DNA from: JBJXGF01 sp046153015
GTDB taxonomy: Bacteria; Actinomycetota; Acidimicrobiia; Acidimicrobiales; CAIXPF01
NCBI GenBank assembly: GCA_046153015.1
Contig: JBJXGF010000317.1
Location: forward strand, 1-23,454
Direction of reading: 5' to 3'
DNA length: 23,454 bases
The position numbers and the translations under genes are program-made. The notes under the pieces were generated by a model. That model saw only the letters and a program-made list of their open reading frames with translations, ran no database searches and was not told where the DNA came from. Numbering within the stretch: position 1 is the stretch's first letter; the number at the start of each line of letters is the position of its first letter. Shown here piece after piece: positions 13,042 through 20,740 of the stretch.

Positions 13042-15090
13042 TCAGTCCGAGAGCACGGGCACGTCGGTGACCCGGACCTCGACCCGGGGCGGCGTGCCCG
13101 CCGTCCAGGGGCTCGTGACGCCCGAGATCAGCTGCACCTCCACGTCGAGGACGAGGTTGTCATAGGTGGTGGCGATGCTCTGCAGGTCGAGCGTGCCGTC
13201 GGTTCCGACCATCTCGATCGGGCCGAGCAGCACGGTGCTGTCCGGCGCCTTGATCGTGATCGAGAAGGAGGCGAACACCGAGCCGGCCGTGAGGTCGGCG
13301 TCGAAGATCCGCACCCGGCCCCACCGGGCGCCGCCGTCGGTGCAGAGGCACTTGGGGATCGTGGCCTCCACGCCGGTGCCGCCGCACGGGTTCAGGTTCT
13401 CGTCGAAGCTCCAGAACTGGCTGTTGTGGCCGAAGCCGTACATGCAGTTCTCGTCGGCGGTGTAGCCGTAGTCGCCGGGGCCGGTGCCCACGGGGGCGCC
13501 GGGGGCGTCGGGCCACTCCTTGGGGTTCGCCGACAGGCCGGTGCACAGGCCGGACGTGCTCCAGTCCCAGCAGATCGTGCTGCCCCGCAGCCAGCCGCCG
13601 GGGAAGTAGGTGCGGCCGTCCTTGTAGAACTCCCGGTAGATGTCGAGTGCGGTCGAGCCCATCTCGGCGGTGTTCTGACGCAGGTAGTTGCCGAGCGGGT
13701 TGCTCACCGGCGACGTGCCGTCGAGGTTGATGCACTTGTGCTTGGTCGGCAGGTGCGAGCAGATCCCGTTCACGGTCACGCCGTTGGTGGCGAAGCGGCG
13801 GAAGATCATGCCGGAGCCGCCGTAGCTGAGGGCGTCGCTGCCGGGCCAGATCTGGTAGCCGCCGGTGAAGCCGGCGCAGGTGGCGCCGGTGGCGGTGTCG
13901 AGGCAGTAGATGCGCGAGCCGACGGTGTTCTGCGCCACCGCGGCGGTGGTCGTGCCCGTGGCTCGGTGGTGCACCACCCAGTACACCTTGGTGTCGACCA
14001 CCTCGGCGTCGAGCGGGATGGCCCGGTTGCCGTTGAGCGCCGGGTTGAAGGCCGGCAGCCCGCTCGTCTTCGGGTAGCCCGTGCACACGGTGAACGAGGC
14101 CGGGTTCACGCAGTGGACCTTGCCGTCGTCGCTCATGGCGTAGATGTTGCCGCCGACCACCACGAGCCCGCCGCCCCGGTTGTTCGACTGGCTGTCGCCC
14201 GGGGTGGTCAGGCCGGCGAGCTGCAGCCAGCCGCAGCTCGTGTCGGAGGCCGCGTTCCAGCAGCCGACGCCCCAGCGGCCGGCGCCGGGTCCGCTGTTCG
14301 AGCGCTGCGCCGGGTAGTAGATCTTCGTGCCGACCACCACCGGGTCCGGCGTCTGGTTGGTGAACACGTCGGTGCCGGTCGTGCCGTTGTCGCCCACGGT
14401 GGTGTGGAGAAACCGGGGGTAGCCGGGGCAGATGCTGTTCGTCGACTTGTCGGCGCACTGGAGCTGGCGCATGGTGGTGTTCGTCGAGGGCTGCGTCTTG
14501 TGGTTGATGGCGTAGATGCGGTCGCCGACCACCACCGGGGTGAAGCCATCGCCGGCGCCGGTGGCGTTGATGGCCACGAACGGCGGCGGGATGTCGTATT
14601 CGCCCACGCAGGACGCCCCGCACCGGCGGTAGTCGGCCTCGGCGTTGCGCCCGATCGACATGTCGCTCTTGAACAGCGACGAGAAGAACAGCTGCACGTC
14701 GTTGTCGACCACCGAGGCCCGCACCTTGCCGGCGCCCTCGTCGGAGAGCGAGAACGACACCTCGTCGGGGTCCACGCCGTTCGCCTCGAGCACCTTGCGG
14801 GCCTCGGCCTCGGCGGCGCTCATGTCGCCGCCGGTGTTGACCTTCTCCACCGCGCCGGCCAACGCCGCGGCGTCGGCCGCGTGCTGGAGGTGCTCGGCCC
14901 GGTCGAGCCAGTACCCGAAATCGACCGAGAAGGCCACCATGCCGAGCAGCACGGTGAGGGTCACCGCCACGATGACGATGACGCCGCCGGCGTCCTTGCC
15001 GGCCGCGGCGCGGCGTTCGGCTCGGCGCCGGGCGGCCCCTTCGAGCCGTCGGGCCAGCGCCTCGCAGGGTTTGCGTCCGGGACCCGTCAC
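13042..15090 (-). CDS. TadG-like pilus-assembly protein with cysteine-rich seven-repeat (propeller-like) ectodomain
   Basis: 682 residues from GTG 15090, which overlaps the TadE stop (GTGA). A basic N-terminus (1-32) is followed by a hydrophobic segment (about 36-58) and the Tad signature DFGYWLDRAEHLQHAADAAALAGA (57-80). This is the putative Flp pilus-assembly TadE/G-like domain, which anchors the protein in the membrane. Residues 170-580 carry seven repeats built on xxVVxGxxIYxx followed by paired cysteines, often C-x8-9-C-x-G. The pairs are about 212/221, 277/286, 327/336, 396/405, 444/453, 507/516 and 549/569. Seven such repeats suggest a disulfide-pinned seven-bladed beta-propeller outside the cell. 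A final beta-rich region (585-682) follows. The role may be adhesion or pilus capping; this is inference. Unlike the two TadE proteins it lacks the Glu expected five residues after a processing Gly. Confidence 0.8.
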   Translation of the reverse strand: MTGPGRKPCEALARRLEGAARRRAERRAAAGKDAGGVIVIVAVTLTVLLGMVAFSVDFGYWLDRAEHLQHAADAAALAGAVEKVNTGGDMSAAEAEARKVLEANGVDPDEVSFSLSDEGAGKVRASVVDNDVQLFFSSLFKSDMSIGRNAEADYRRCGASCVGEYDIPPPFVAINATGAGDGFTPVVVGDRIYAINHKTQPSTNTTMRQLQCADKSTNSICPGYPRFLHTTVGDNGTTGTDVFTNQTPDPVVVGTKIYYPAQRSNSGPGAGRWGVGCWNAASDTSCGWLQLAGLTTPGDSQSNNRGGGLVVVGGNIYAMSDDGKVHCVNPASFTVCTGYPKTSGLPAFNPALNGNRAIPLDAEVVDTKVYWVVHHRATGTTTAAVAQNTVGSRIYCLDTATGATCAGFTGGYQIWPGSDALSYGGSGMIFRRFATNGVTVNGICSHLPTKHKCINLDGTSPVSNPLGNYLRQNTAEMGSTALDIYREFYKDGRTYFPGGWLRGSTICWDWSTSGLCTGLSANPKEWPDAPGAPVGTGPGDYGYTADENCMYGFGHNSQFWSFDENLNPCGGTGVEATIPKCLCTDGGARWGRVRIFDADLTAGSVFASFSITIKAPDSTVLLGPIEMVGTDGTLDLQSIATTYDNLVLDVEVQLISGVTSPWTAGTPPRVEVRVTDVPVLSD

Positions 15091-15668
15091 TCCTGGACCT
15101 CCAGTCGGTACACGGCATGGCGGCGGATGGTGTTGCCGGCGAAGAAGCCGCCGAACAGCGGGCTGCGGGACAGCTCGACGGCCACGCCGAGGTAGTCCCC
15201 GTCGTCGTAGGCGTCCTGCCGGTCGAGCGGACACCACGAGGCGTGCGAGCCGGTGCAGTCCGAGGGGAACTCGGTCATGTCGAGCGCGTCGAGCGCCGTG
15301 CCCGCGTAGCTGTTGCAGACCCCCGTCTGGCTGGCCGTCCAGCAGGTTGCGGGCACCGCGCCGTTCGCAGCCGACGTGCGGTACACGATGACCCGGTTCA
15401 CGGCGGCGTCGGTCCGGCCCACGCTGGCGGCCAGCGAGCGCAGCGCGTTGTAGTCGGCGTACTGCCCGTCCCCGATCGACGCCGCCAGCCGGGCGGCGTC
15501 GCTCGTGCCTCGAGCGGCGGTGCGAGAGGTGTTGAAGGCCAGCCCGTACTCGGCGAGGCCGGCCAGCAGCAGCGCCAGGAGCAGGCTCACCAGCGCGAAC
15601 TCCACGGCGGCGGCGCCGTCGTCGCGGCCGCCCCGGCGCCGTCGCGGCGGCGCGAGATTGGTCGTCAT
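15087..15668 (-). CDS. TadE-like pseudopilin (second of pair)
   Basis: 193 residues from ATG 15668, which overlaps the preceding stop (ATGA). The N-terminus is basic, then GAAAVEFALV at 18-27, a TadE-type processing site with Glu at +5, and a hydrophobic helix (23-45). The rest is external and has four cysteines (109, 118, 138, 146) arranged C-x8-C and C-x7-C with SWCPLDR. The same spacing pattern occurs in the neighbouring TadE-like protein, so the two are paralogues. TadE-like pseudopilins are minor components needed for Flp pilus assembly in tight-adherence systems. The C-terminus FFAGNTIRRHAVYRLE resembles the end of TadE domains. The ATPase, platform proteins, prepilin peptidase and Flp pilin are not in the window. 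Confidence 0.86.
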   Translation of the reverse strand: MTTNLAPPRRRRGGRDDGAAAVEFALVSLLLALLLAGLAEYGLAFNTSRTAARGTSDAARLAASIGDGQYADYNALRSLAASVGRTDAAVNRVIVYRTSAANGAVPATCWTASQTGVCNSYAGTALDALDMTEFPSDCTGSHASWCPLDRQDAYDDGDYLGVAVELSRSPLFGGFFAGNTIRRHAVYRLEVQE

Positions 15669-16279
15669 ATCGCCCTCTTCCGCTCCAGAGGCCGCACCGC
15701 GGTGCGATCGAAGGTGAGCTCGGCGCCGAACATCCCGGTGGCGAACTGGTGGTCGGCCTCGACCCACACGCCGATCAGGTCGGGGGCCTCGGCGTCGGCC
15801 TTACGCTCGCTCGGGCACCAGCCGACGCCGGCGTCGCAGGTGATCTGCTCCACGGTCTTCGACAGGTCGGCGCCGGTGTAGACGTTGCAGGTGCTGGTGG
15901 TGGCGCCGGCGAGGCAGGCGGCGGGCGGCGCGGCGTCGGGGGTGTCGGCGCGGAACACCACGATCCGGGCCACCTGGCCGTCGGGCACGATCACGCGGCT
16001 GCGGAACTCCTGGAGGATCCGCCAGTCGGCGTCGCTGTCGGTGGCGGCCACCGCGCCTCGCCGCGCCGCCTCGCCGATCGCGTTGGAGACCGAGAGGTGG
16101 CTGCGCATCAGCAGGCCGCCCTCCATGATCGCGAACAGGAGCATGAACAGCGGGATCGACACGATCGCGAACTCGACCGCGGTGGCGCCGCGTTCGGGCG
16201 CCCGGTCCGCCGGCCGGAGCAGCCGGACACGGCCGCGGCCACGGCCCGCCGGGGGTGGGTTCTCGTCGACAGTCGACAC
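15665..16279 (-). CDS. TadE-like pseudopilin (first of pair)
   Basis: 204 residues from GTG 16279; an in-frame GTG at 16300 is an alternative. The frame is open further upstream but compositionally non-coding. Basic residues lead into GATAVEFAIV (31-40), the processing-site motif with Glu at +5, and a hydrophobic helix to about 57. Four external cysteines (122, 131, 148, 155) include GWCPSER, matching the SWCPLDR cysteine of the partner gene. The C-terminus MFGAELTFDRTAVRPLE aligns with FFAGNTIRRHAVYRLE of the partner. It is the first gene of a three-gene operon joined by ATGA and GTGA overlaps, implying fixed stoichiometry. No Shine-Dalgarno is obvious, so the start is the least certain part. 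Confidence 0.82.
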   Translation of the reverse strand: MSTVDENPPPAGRGRGRVRLLRPADRAPERGATAVEFAIVSIPLFMLLFAIMEGGLLMRSHLSVSNAIGEAARRGAVAATDSDADWRILQEFRSRVIVPDGQVARIVVFRADTPDAAPPAACLAGATTSTCNVYTGADLSKTVEQITCDAGVGWCPSERKADAEAPDLIGVWVEADHQFATGMFGAELTFDRTAVRPLERKRAI

Positions 16280-16300
16280 GGACCCAGTGAACGCCGCCAC

Positions 16301-16580
16301 TATGCGTGGCCACAATGCGTCGCCGGTCGTCCGGAAAGTTGGGGAGCAGCGCGCCGCCCGGCGACGACGACGCCAGGGCCGGGGCGAGGCTGCGCCGGAA
16401 GCGCCGCCGCCGTCGATCGGCCCTTCGACCTGCACCGCACCGGCGCGCCGGGCGCGCCGATCGGTCAGCGACGGGCAGGGCAGACACCGCGGAGCTTGGG
16501 CCACTGTGCGGTGATGTCGACCGCTGCCCGGGCGGCCTTGAGCCCGGGGCCGGCGCGGGAGCGGCGCGGCGCCGCGGCGT
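16301..16580. other. Intergenic region, no gene recognised
   Basis: This 280-bp stretch separates the Tad operon start from the end of the exonuclease gene, both on the minus strand. Open frames here are Arg/Pro-rich shadows without motifs. It contains a short GC palindrome, CGGCGCGCC-G-GGCGCGCCG (16441-16459). It should hold the promoter of the Tad operon, but no convincing -10/-35 pair was seen. No Flp-pilin-like small ORF was found. Confidence 0.5.
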
Positions 16581-17462
16581 TCAGCCCGGCCGGCGGGCGG
16601 TGCAGCGGCGGGCCCGGGCGAGCAGGCCCGGCGCGTCGAGCGAGGCGGCCACGGCGGCGAGCTCGTCGGTGGGGCCGGTCCACTCCCACTCGTCGGGCGA
16701 GCCCACCTCGGGGCCCTCGCGCTGCAGCGTGGCCAGCTCGCGGAACAACAGCGCCCGCTCGAATTCGTCGGCCAGGGTACGGGCGAGCTTGGGGGCGTTG
16801 CGCACCGGGGCCTCCCACTGGCCCGGGGCGTGGGGGATGCGCTCAACGCGGCCGTAGACCGACAGCACGGCGGCGGCGGTCTTGGCGCCCCAGCCGGGCA
16901 GGCCGGGGAACCCGTCGGCGGAGTCCCCCACGAGGCCGAGGAAGTCGGGGATCGACTCGGGCGGCACCCCGAACTTGGCGATGACCGCGGCGCGATCGAA
17001 CACCTTGTTGGCCCGCCGGTCGACCTGCACGACGCGCTGGTCGACCACGCACTGGGCGAGGTCCTTGTCCGGCGTGCAGATCCGCACCTGCTCCACGCGG
17101 GGGTCGGCGGCGGCGACGTGGGCGGCGGCGGCGAGGGCGTCGTCGGCCTCGTACTCGACCATCGGCCACACGGCCACGCCGAGCGCCGCGAGCGACTCCT
17201 CGAGCAGGCCGAACTGCGAGCGCAGGGCCGGGTCGACCCCGGCGCCGGTCTTGTAACCGGGCCACAGCTCGTTGCGGTAGGACTCGATCACGTGGTCGGT
17301 GGCGACCCCCACGTGGGTGGCGCCGTCCTCGAGCAGCGTCAGCACCGAGCCGAGCACGCCCCGGGTGGCCGCCACCTCCACGCCGTCGGCTCGGCGGTGC
17401 GACGGCAGCGCGAAGAAGTGCCGGAACAGCTCGTAGGTGCCGTCGACGAGGTGGACGATCAC
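16581..17462 (-). CDS. 5'-3' exonuclease (FEN / Pol I N-terminal domain-like)
   Basis: 293 residues, the stand-alone form of the DNA polymerase I 5'-nuclease domain. Metal-binding acids are present: Asp7 (LVDGTY), Glu103/Glu105/Asp107/Asp108 (EYEADD), Asp132/Asp134 (TPDKD) and Asp180/Asp183 (GDSAD). The helix-3-turn-helix DNA-binding motif FPGLPGWGAKTAAAVL (185-200) is intact. Such enzymes remove RNA primers or flaps during replication and repair. Start GTG 17462 is 7 nt after a TAGGTT hexamer and lacks a Shine-Dalgarno, indicating a leaderless transcript. It is divergent from the ammonium transporter and has no functional link to the Tad genes downstream that I can see. Confidence 0.92.
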   Translation of the reverse strand: MIVHLVDGTYELFRHFFALPSHRRADGVEVAATRGVLGSVLTLLEDGATHVGVATDHVIESYRNELWPGYKTGAGVDPALRSQFGLLEESLAALGVAVWPMVEYEADDALAAAAHVAAADPRVEQVRICTPDKDLAQCVVDQRVVQVDRRANKVFDRAAVIAKFGVPPESIPDFLGLVGDSADGFPGLPGWGAKTAAAVLSVYGRVERIPHAPGQWEAPVRNAPKLARTLADEFERALLFRELATLQREGPEVGSPDEWEWTGPTDELAAVAASLDAPGLLARARRCTARRPG

Positions 17463-17469
17463 CAGGCCA

Positions 17470-17475
17470 AACCTA
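17470..17475 (-). promoter_or_regulatory. Candidate -10 element for leaderless exonuclease gene
   Basis: TAGGTT on the minus strand, 7 nt before GTG 17462, preceded by GGGGC as at the PPOX gene. Confidence 0.45.
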
Positions 17476-17507
17476 GCCCCGCCGCCGACGCCGGCCCTGC
17501 GCCGGGC

Positions 17508-17551
17508 CGTCAGATTCGGTTCAGGTTTCGGTCACGCCGGCTTCACGACCG
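17508..17551 (+). promoter_or_regulatory. Four 11-bp direct-repeat units upstream of amt (PhoP- or GlnR-like box)
   Basis: Consecutive 11-bp units begin CGTCAGA, GTTCAGG, GGTCACG and CTTCACG. All share TCA at the same register, and the last three match 5 of 7 positions of the actinobacterial PHO-box unit GTTCACC. GAAAT and GCAAT continue the same phase at 17553 and 17564, so a mixed GlnR-type site is also possible. The array lies 106-149 bp before the leader ORF and about 160-205 bp before amt. In Streptomyces both PhoP and GlnR bind at amtB. Confidence 0.55.
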
Positions 17552-17656
17552 AGAAATGGCCAGGCAATGGTCGCCCTGCATCCTGGCCGCACACCGGCAT
17601 CCATCAGGTCACCTTTCCATCTCATTCCCATTAGTCATCGTCGGAGGTACAGCGCG

Positions 17657-17716
17657 ATGAAGGTCAGGGCGCCAGGCGCAGCAGCGCGGCAAATCATGGA
17701 GCGCGGACGATCATGA
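17657..17716 (+). CDS. Possible 19-residue leader peptide upstream of amt
   Basis: ATG 17657 is preceded by a strong GGAGG (17643-17647) with a 9-nt spacer. The frame encodes 19 residues (MKVRAPGAAARQIMERGRS) and stops at TGA 17714-17716, which overlaps the amt ATG in an ATGA quartet. The better Shine-Dalgarno belongs to this small ORF; amt itself has only a GGAG 11 nt upstream. It could couple or attenuate amt translation. The alternative is that the GGAGG is incidental and the ORF is not translated. The peptide has no runs of a regulatory amino acid. Confidence 0.38.
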   Translation: MKVRAPGAAARQIMERGRS

Positions 17717-19275
17717 AGAGAAAGCTGCTGGCCGGCGCCGCACTGGCCGCGGCCGGGTCGGTGCTCCTCGCCGCCCCGGCCTTTGCCCAGGAGGCGCCGA
17801 GCGTCGACGAGGTGAAGACCGCGGTCGACGTGCTCACCACCAACGTCAACCTCCTCTGGGTGGTGATCGGCGCGGCCATGGTGATCTTCATGCAGGCCGG
17901 CTTCGCGCTGGTGGAGACGGGGTTCTGCCGCGCCAAGCACGCCGCCCACGTGGTGAGCACGAACTTCGCCATCTTCGGGCTCGGGTTCGTGGCCTACTTC
18001 TTCGTCGGCTATGCGCTCATGTTCGGCGGCTACACCTCGTCGTTGATCGGCTATACCACCGCCACCGGCGAGGCGCTGATCGGCAGCGGGAACTGGACCT
18101 TCTTGTGGCAAGGAGGTTGGGCGCTCAGCGGCGACACCGGGCGGGCGTACACACCCGCCGTGATGGCGTTCTTCCTCTACATGGCCGCGTTCATGGACAC
18201 CACCGCAACGATCCCCACAGGCAGCATGGCCGAACGGTGGAAGTGGAAGAGCTTCATGGTCTGGGCCGTGTTCTGCGGCGCGTTGTACTACCCGATCTTC
18301 GGGGCGTGGACCTGGGGCGGGGGCTGGCTGGCCAGCCTTGGCAAGAGCATGAACCTCGGCTTCGGCTACGCCGATTTCGCCGGCTCGGGCGTGGTGCACG
18401 CCATGGGCGGCGTCGCCGCCCTCGCCGGCTGCTACGTGCTCGGCCCCCGCCTCGGCAAGTTCGGCAAGGACGGCCGGCCCCGCGCCCTGCCCGGCCACCA
18501 CATCCCGATGGCCATGCTGGGCACGTTCATCCTGCTCTTCGGCTGGTTCGGGTTCAACGCCGGCTCGACGCTGGCGGTGAACGACCCCCGCTTCGCCGTG
18601 GTGGCCACCAACACCGCGATCGCCGGCGCCTTCGGCGCGGTCGTGTCGATCCTGTGGATCACCAAGCGCACCGGCAAGCCCGACCCGGGCATGATGGCGA
18701 ACGGCATGCTGGCCGGCCTGGTGGCGATCACCGCGCCGTGCGCCTTCGTGCAGCCCTGGGCGGCGGCGGCGATCGGCTCGATCGCCGGGGTGCTGGTGAT
18801 CGAGTCGGTGTTCTTCGTGGAGCGCAGGCTCAAGCTCGACGACCCCGTGGGCGCCTTCTCGGTGCACGGCGTGAACGGCCTCTGGGGCGTGCTGGCGGTG
18901 GGCATCTTCGCCGACGGGCAGTACGGGCAGGGCTGGAACGCCATGCTCGACGCCGACGGCAACCCCGTGAGCCTCGGCGGCAGGGGCGTCACCGGCGTGC
19001 TCTACGGCGGCCACGGCTGGGGCCAGCTCGCCGCCCAGCTGGTGGGCGCCCTCACGATCTTCGTGGTGATGGGCGCCGTGGCCTTCGCGTTCTTCAGCGT
19101 GCAGAACCGGCTCACCAAGGGCGGGATCCGCTCCGACGAGGAAGACGAGCTGGTCGGCCTCGACCTGCCCGAGATGGGCGTGCAGGCCTACCCCGAGTTC
19201 GTCGGCGCCCTCGGCGGCACGGCGAGCTCGTCCGGCGCCGGGCTGCCCAGCCGGCAGTCGGTGCTGCAGGACTGA
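17713..19275 (+). CDS. amtB: Ammonium transporter (Amt/MEP/Rh family)
   Basis: 520 residues with a signal peptide-like N-terminus (1-26, ending APAFAQ) and about 11 membrane helices. The conducting-site residues are present: twin histidines His229 (DFAGSGVVHAMGG) and His385 (FSVHGVNG), gate phenylalanines Phe160 and Phe281 (GWFGFNAGS). The cytoplasmic tail contains DELVGLDLPEMGVQAYPEF (478-496), the conserved segment contacted by PII proteins. The protein should import ammonium at low concentration and be blocked by unmodified PII. No PII gene is adjacent; one is at 3190-3531. Upstream DNA has an 11-bp direct-repeat array and a possible leader ORF. The next gene, nhaA, begins 3 nt after the stop. 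Confidence 0.97.
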   Translation: MKRKLLAGAALAAAGSVLLAAPAFAQEAPSVDEVKTAVDVLTTNVNLLWVVIGAAMVIFMQAGFALVETGFCRAKHAAHVVSTNFAIFGLGFVAYFFVGYALMFGGYTSSLIGYTTATGEALIGSGNWTFLWQGGWALSGDTGRAYTPAVMAFFLYMAAFMDTTATIPTGSMAERWKWKSFMVWAVFCGALYYPIFGAWTWGGGWLASLGKSMNLGFGYADFAGSGVVHAMGGVAALAGCYVLGPRLGKFGKDGRPRALPGHHIPMAMLGTFILLFGWFGFNAGSTLAVNDPRFAVVATNTAIAGAFGAVVSILWITKRTGKPDPGMMANGMLAGLVAITAPCAFVQPWAAAAIGSIAGVLVIESVFFVERRLKLDDPVGAFSVHGVNGLWGVLAVGIFADGQYGQGWNAMLDADGNPVSLGGRGVTGVLYGGHGWGQLAAQLVGALTIFVVMGAVAFAFFSVQNRLTKGGIRSDEEDELVGLDLPEMGVQAYPEFVGALGGTASSSGAGLPSRQSVLQD

Positions 19276-19278
19276 CCG

Positions 19279-20673
19279 GTGCCGGCGCCGGCGCCGCCCG
19301 CGGCGACTGAGCTCGCGGACGCCGCCTCTTCTCCCGGGCCGGCGCCGGCGCTGCGTCCCACCTGGCGTGAGTCGGACCGCTTCGTGCCTCGGGCGTTCGT
19401 GCGCCCGGCCCTGCGCTTCGCCGAGGTCGAGGCGGCCGGCGGCCTGGTGATGCTGGCCGCCGCCGTGGCCGCGTTGGTCTGGGCGAACTCGGGCTGGCAG
19501 GACGCCTACGAGGCGCTGTGGACCACCACGGTGCTGGTGCGCCTCGGCACGCTGGTGTCGCTCGAGCTCGACCTGCACGGCCTCGTCAACGAGGGCCTCA
19601 TGACCCTCTTCTTCCTCCTGGCCGGCCTCGAGATCAAGCGCCAGGTGGCCACCGGCGAGCTGCGCGACCCGCGTGCCGCCGCGCTGCCGGCGCTGGCCGC
19701 GCTCGGCGGCATGGTCGTCCCGGCGCTGATCTACGCCGCGATCAACGCCGGCGGGCCGGGCGCCGGCGGCTGGGGCATCCCGGTCGCCACCGACATCGCC
19801 TTCGCCGTGGGGGTGGTGACCCTGGTCGGGCGGCGCATCCCGCTCGGCGGCCGGATCTTCATCCTCACCCTGGCCGTGGTGGACGACGTGGGCGGCATCG
19901 TGGTGATCGCCGTCTTCTACGCCGAGGGGGTCCGTTGGCCGTGGCTGGCGCTGGCATCGGGCGCCGCGGTCGGCGCCTCCGTGGTGCAGCGCCTCGAGGT
20001 CCGTTCGCTCACGCCGTACCTGGTGCTCGGCGCGCTCTGCTGGTACGCGCTGCACCAGGCCGGGGTGGCGCCAGCGATCGCCGGCGTGGTGTTCGGCCTG
20101 CTCACGCCGGTGGCGCCGTTCCACGACCCGGCCCGCATCGGCGAGGTCACCAGCGCGTTGACCGGGCGCATCGAACGCGGCGACGAGATCGCCGTCGAGG
20201 ACCTCGCCCGCTACGCGAAGGAGACGGCCTCGCCGCTCGAGCGGGTCGAGGGCCGCCTCAACCTGTGGGTGTCCTTCGCCGTGGTGCCGCTGTTCGCGTT
20301 GGCGAACGCAGGGGTGCCGCTGCGGAACGCGTCGCTCGATGCTCGGGTGGTGCTCGGCGTGGGGGCGGGCCTCGTGCTCGGCAAGACGCTCGGGGTGTTC
20401 GGCGCCGCCGTGCTCGCCGTCCGCCTCGGCGTCGGGCGGCTGCCGGCGGGGACCACCTGGCGCAGCCTGTTCGGCCTCGCCGTCACCGCCGGCATCGGCT
20501 TCACGGTGGCGCTGTTCGTCACGTCGCTGTCTTTCGAGAACCCGAGGCTGCAGGCCTCCGCGAAGCTCGGCGTGCTCGGCGCCAGCCTCGTCGCCGGGCT
20601 GGCCGGCTATCTCCTGCTGCGCCGCTGTCCGGCCCCGAGTGTCCCGGATCGGGCGGGACCAACGACCCTGTGA
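19279..20673 (+). CDS. nhaA: Na+/H+ antiporter NhaA
   Basis: 464 residues, longer than E. coli NhaA (388) because of an N-terminal Ala/Pro-rich tail of about 40 residues. Key residues are present: Asp172 (PVATDIAFA), the ion-binding pair Asp202-Asp203 (LAVVDDVGG) and Lys369 (VLGKTLGV), matching Asp133, Asp163/164 and Lys300 of E. coli. The helix NEGLMTLFFLLAGLEIKRQ is typical. The antiporter exports Na+ in exchange for protons and controls pH and salt tolerance. GTG 19279 is 3 nt after the amt stop, with no Shine-Dalgarno of its own, so translation is probably coupled to amt. This operon pairing is unusual. Confidence 0.95.
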   Translation: MPAPAPPAATELADAASSPGPAPALRPTWRESDRFVPRAFVRPALRFAEVEAAGGLVMLAAAVAALVWANSGWQDAYEALWTTTVLVRLGTLVSLELDLHGLVNEGLMTLFFLLAGLEIKRQVATGELRDPRAAALPALAALGGMVVPALIYAAINAGGPGAGGWGIPVATDIAFAVGVVTLVGRRIPLGGRIFILTLAVVDDVGGIVVIAVFYAEGVRWPWLALASGAAVGASVVQRLEVRSLTPYLVLGALCWYALHQAGVAPAIAGVVFGLLTPVAPFHDPARIGEVTSALTGRIERGDEIAVEDLARYAKETASPLERVEGRLNLWVSFAVVPLFALANAGVPLRNASLDARVVLGVGAGLVLGKTLGVFGAAVLAVRLGVGRLPAGTTWRSLFGLAVTAGIGFTVALFVTSLSFENPRLQASAKLGVLGASLVAGLAGYLLLRRCPAPSVPDRAGPTTL

Positions 20674-20740
20674 GACCCCGCCGACCGGCGCTTGAGTGTG
20701 AGCAGCCTGCTGACGGATCTCGGTTGCTAGGGGGCGCTCG

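Noticed and set aside
16280..16846. Upstream extension of the first TadE-like gene to 16846
   Set aside because: The added part overlaps the exonuclease gene and is Arg/Pro-rich with no motif.
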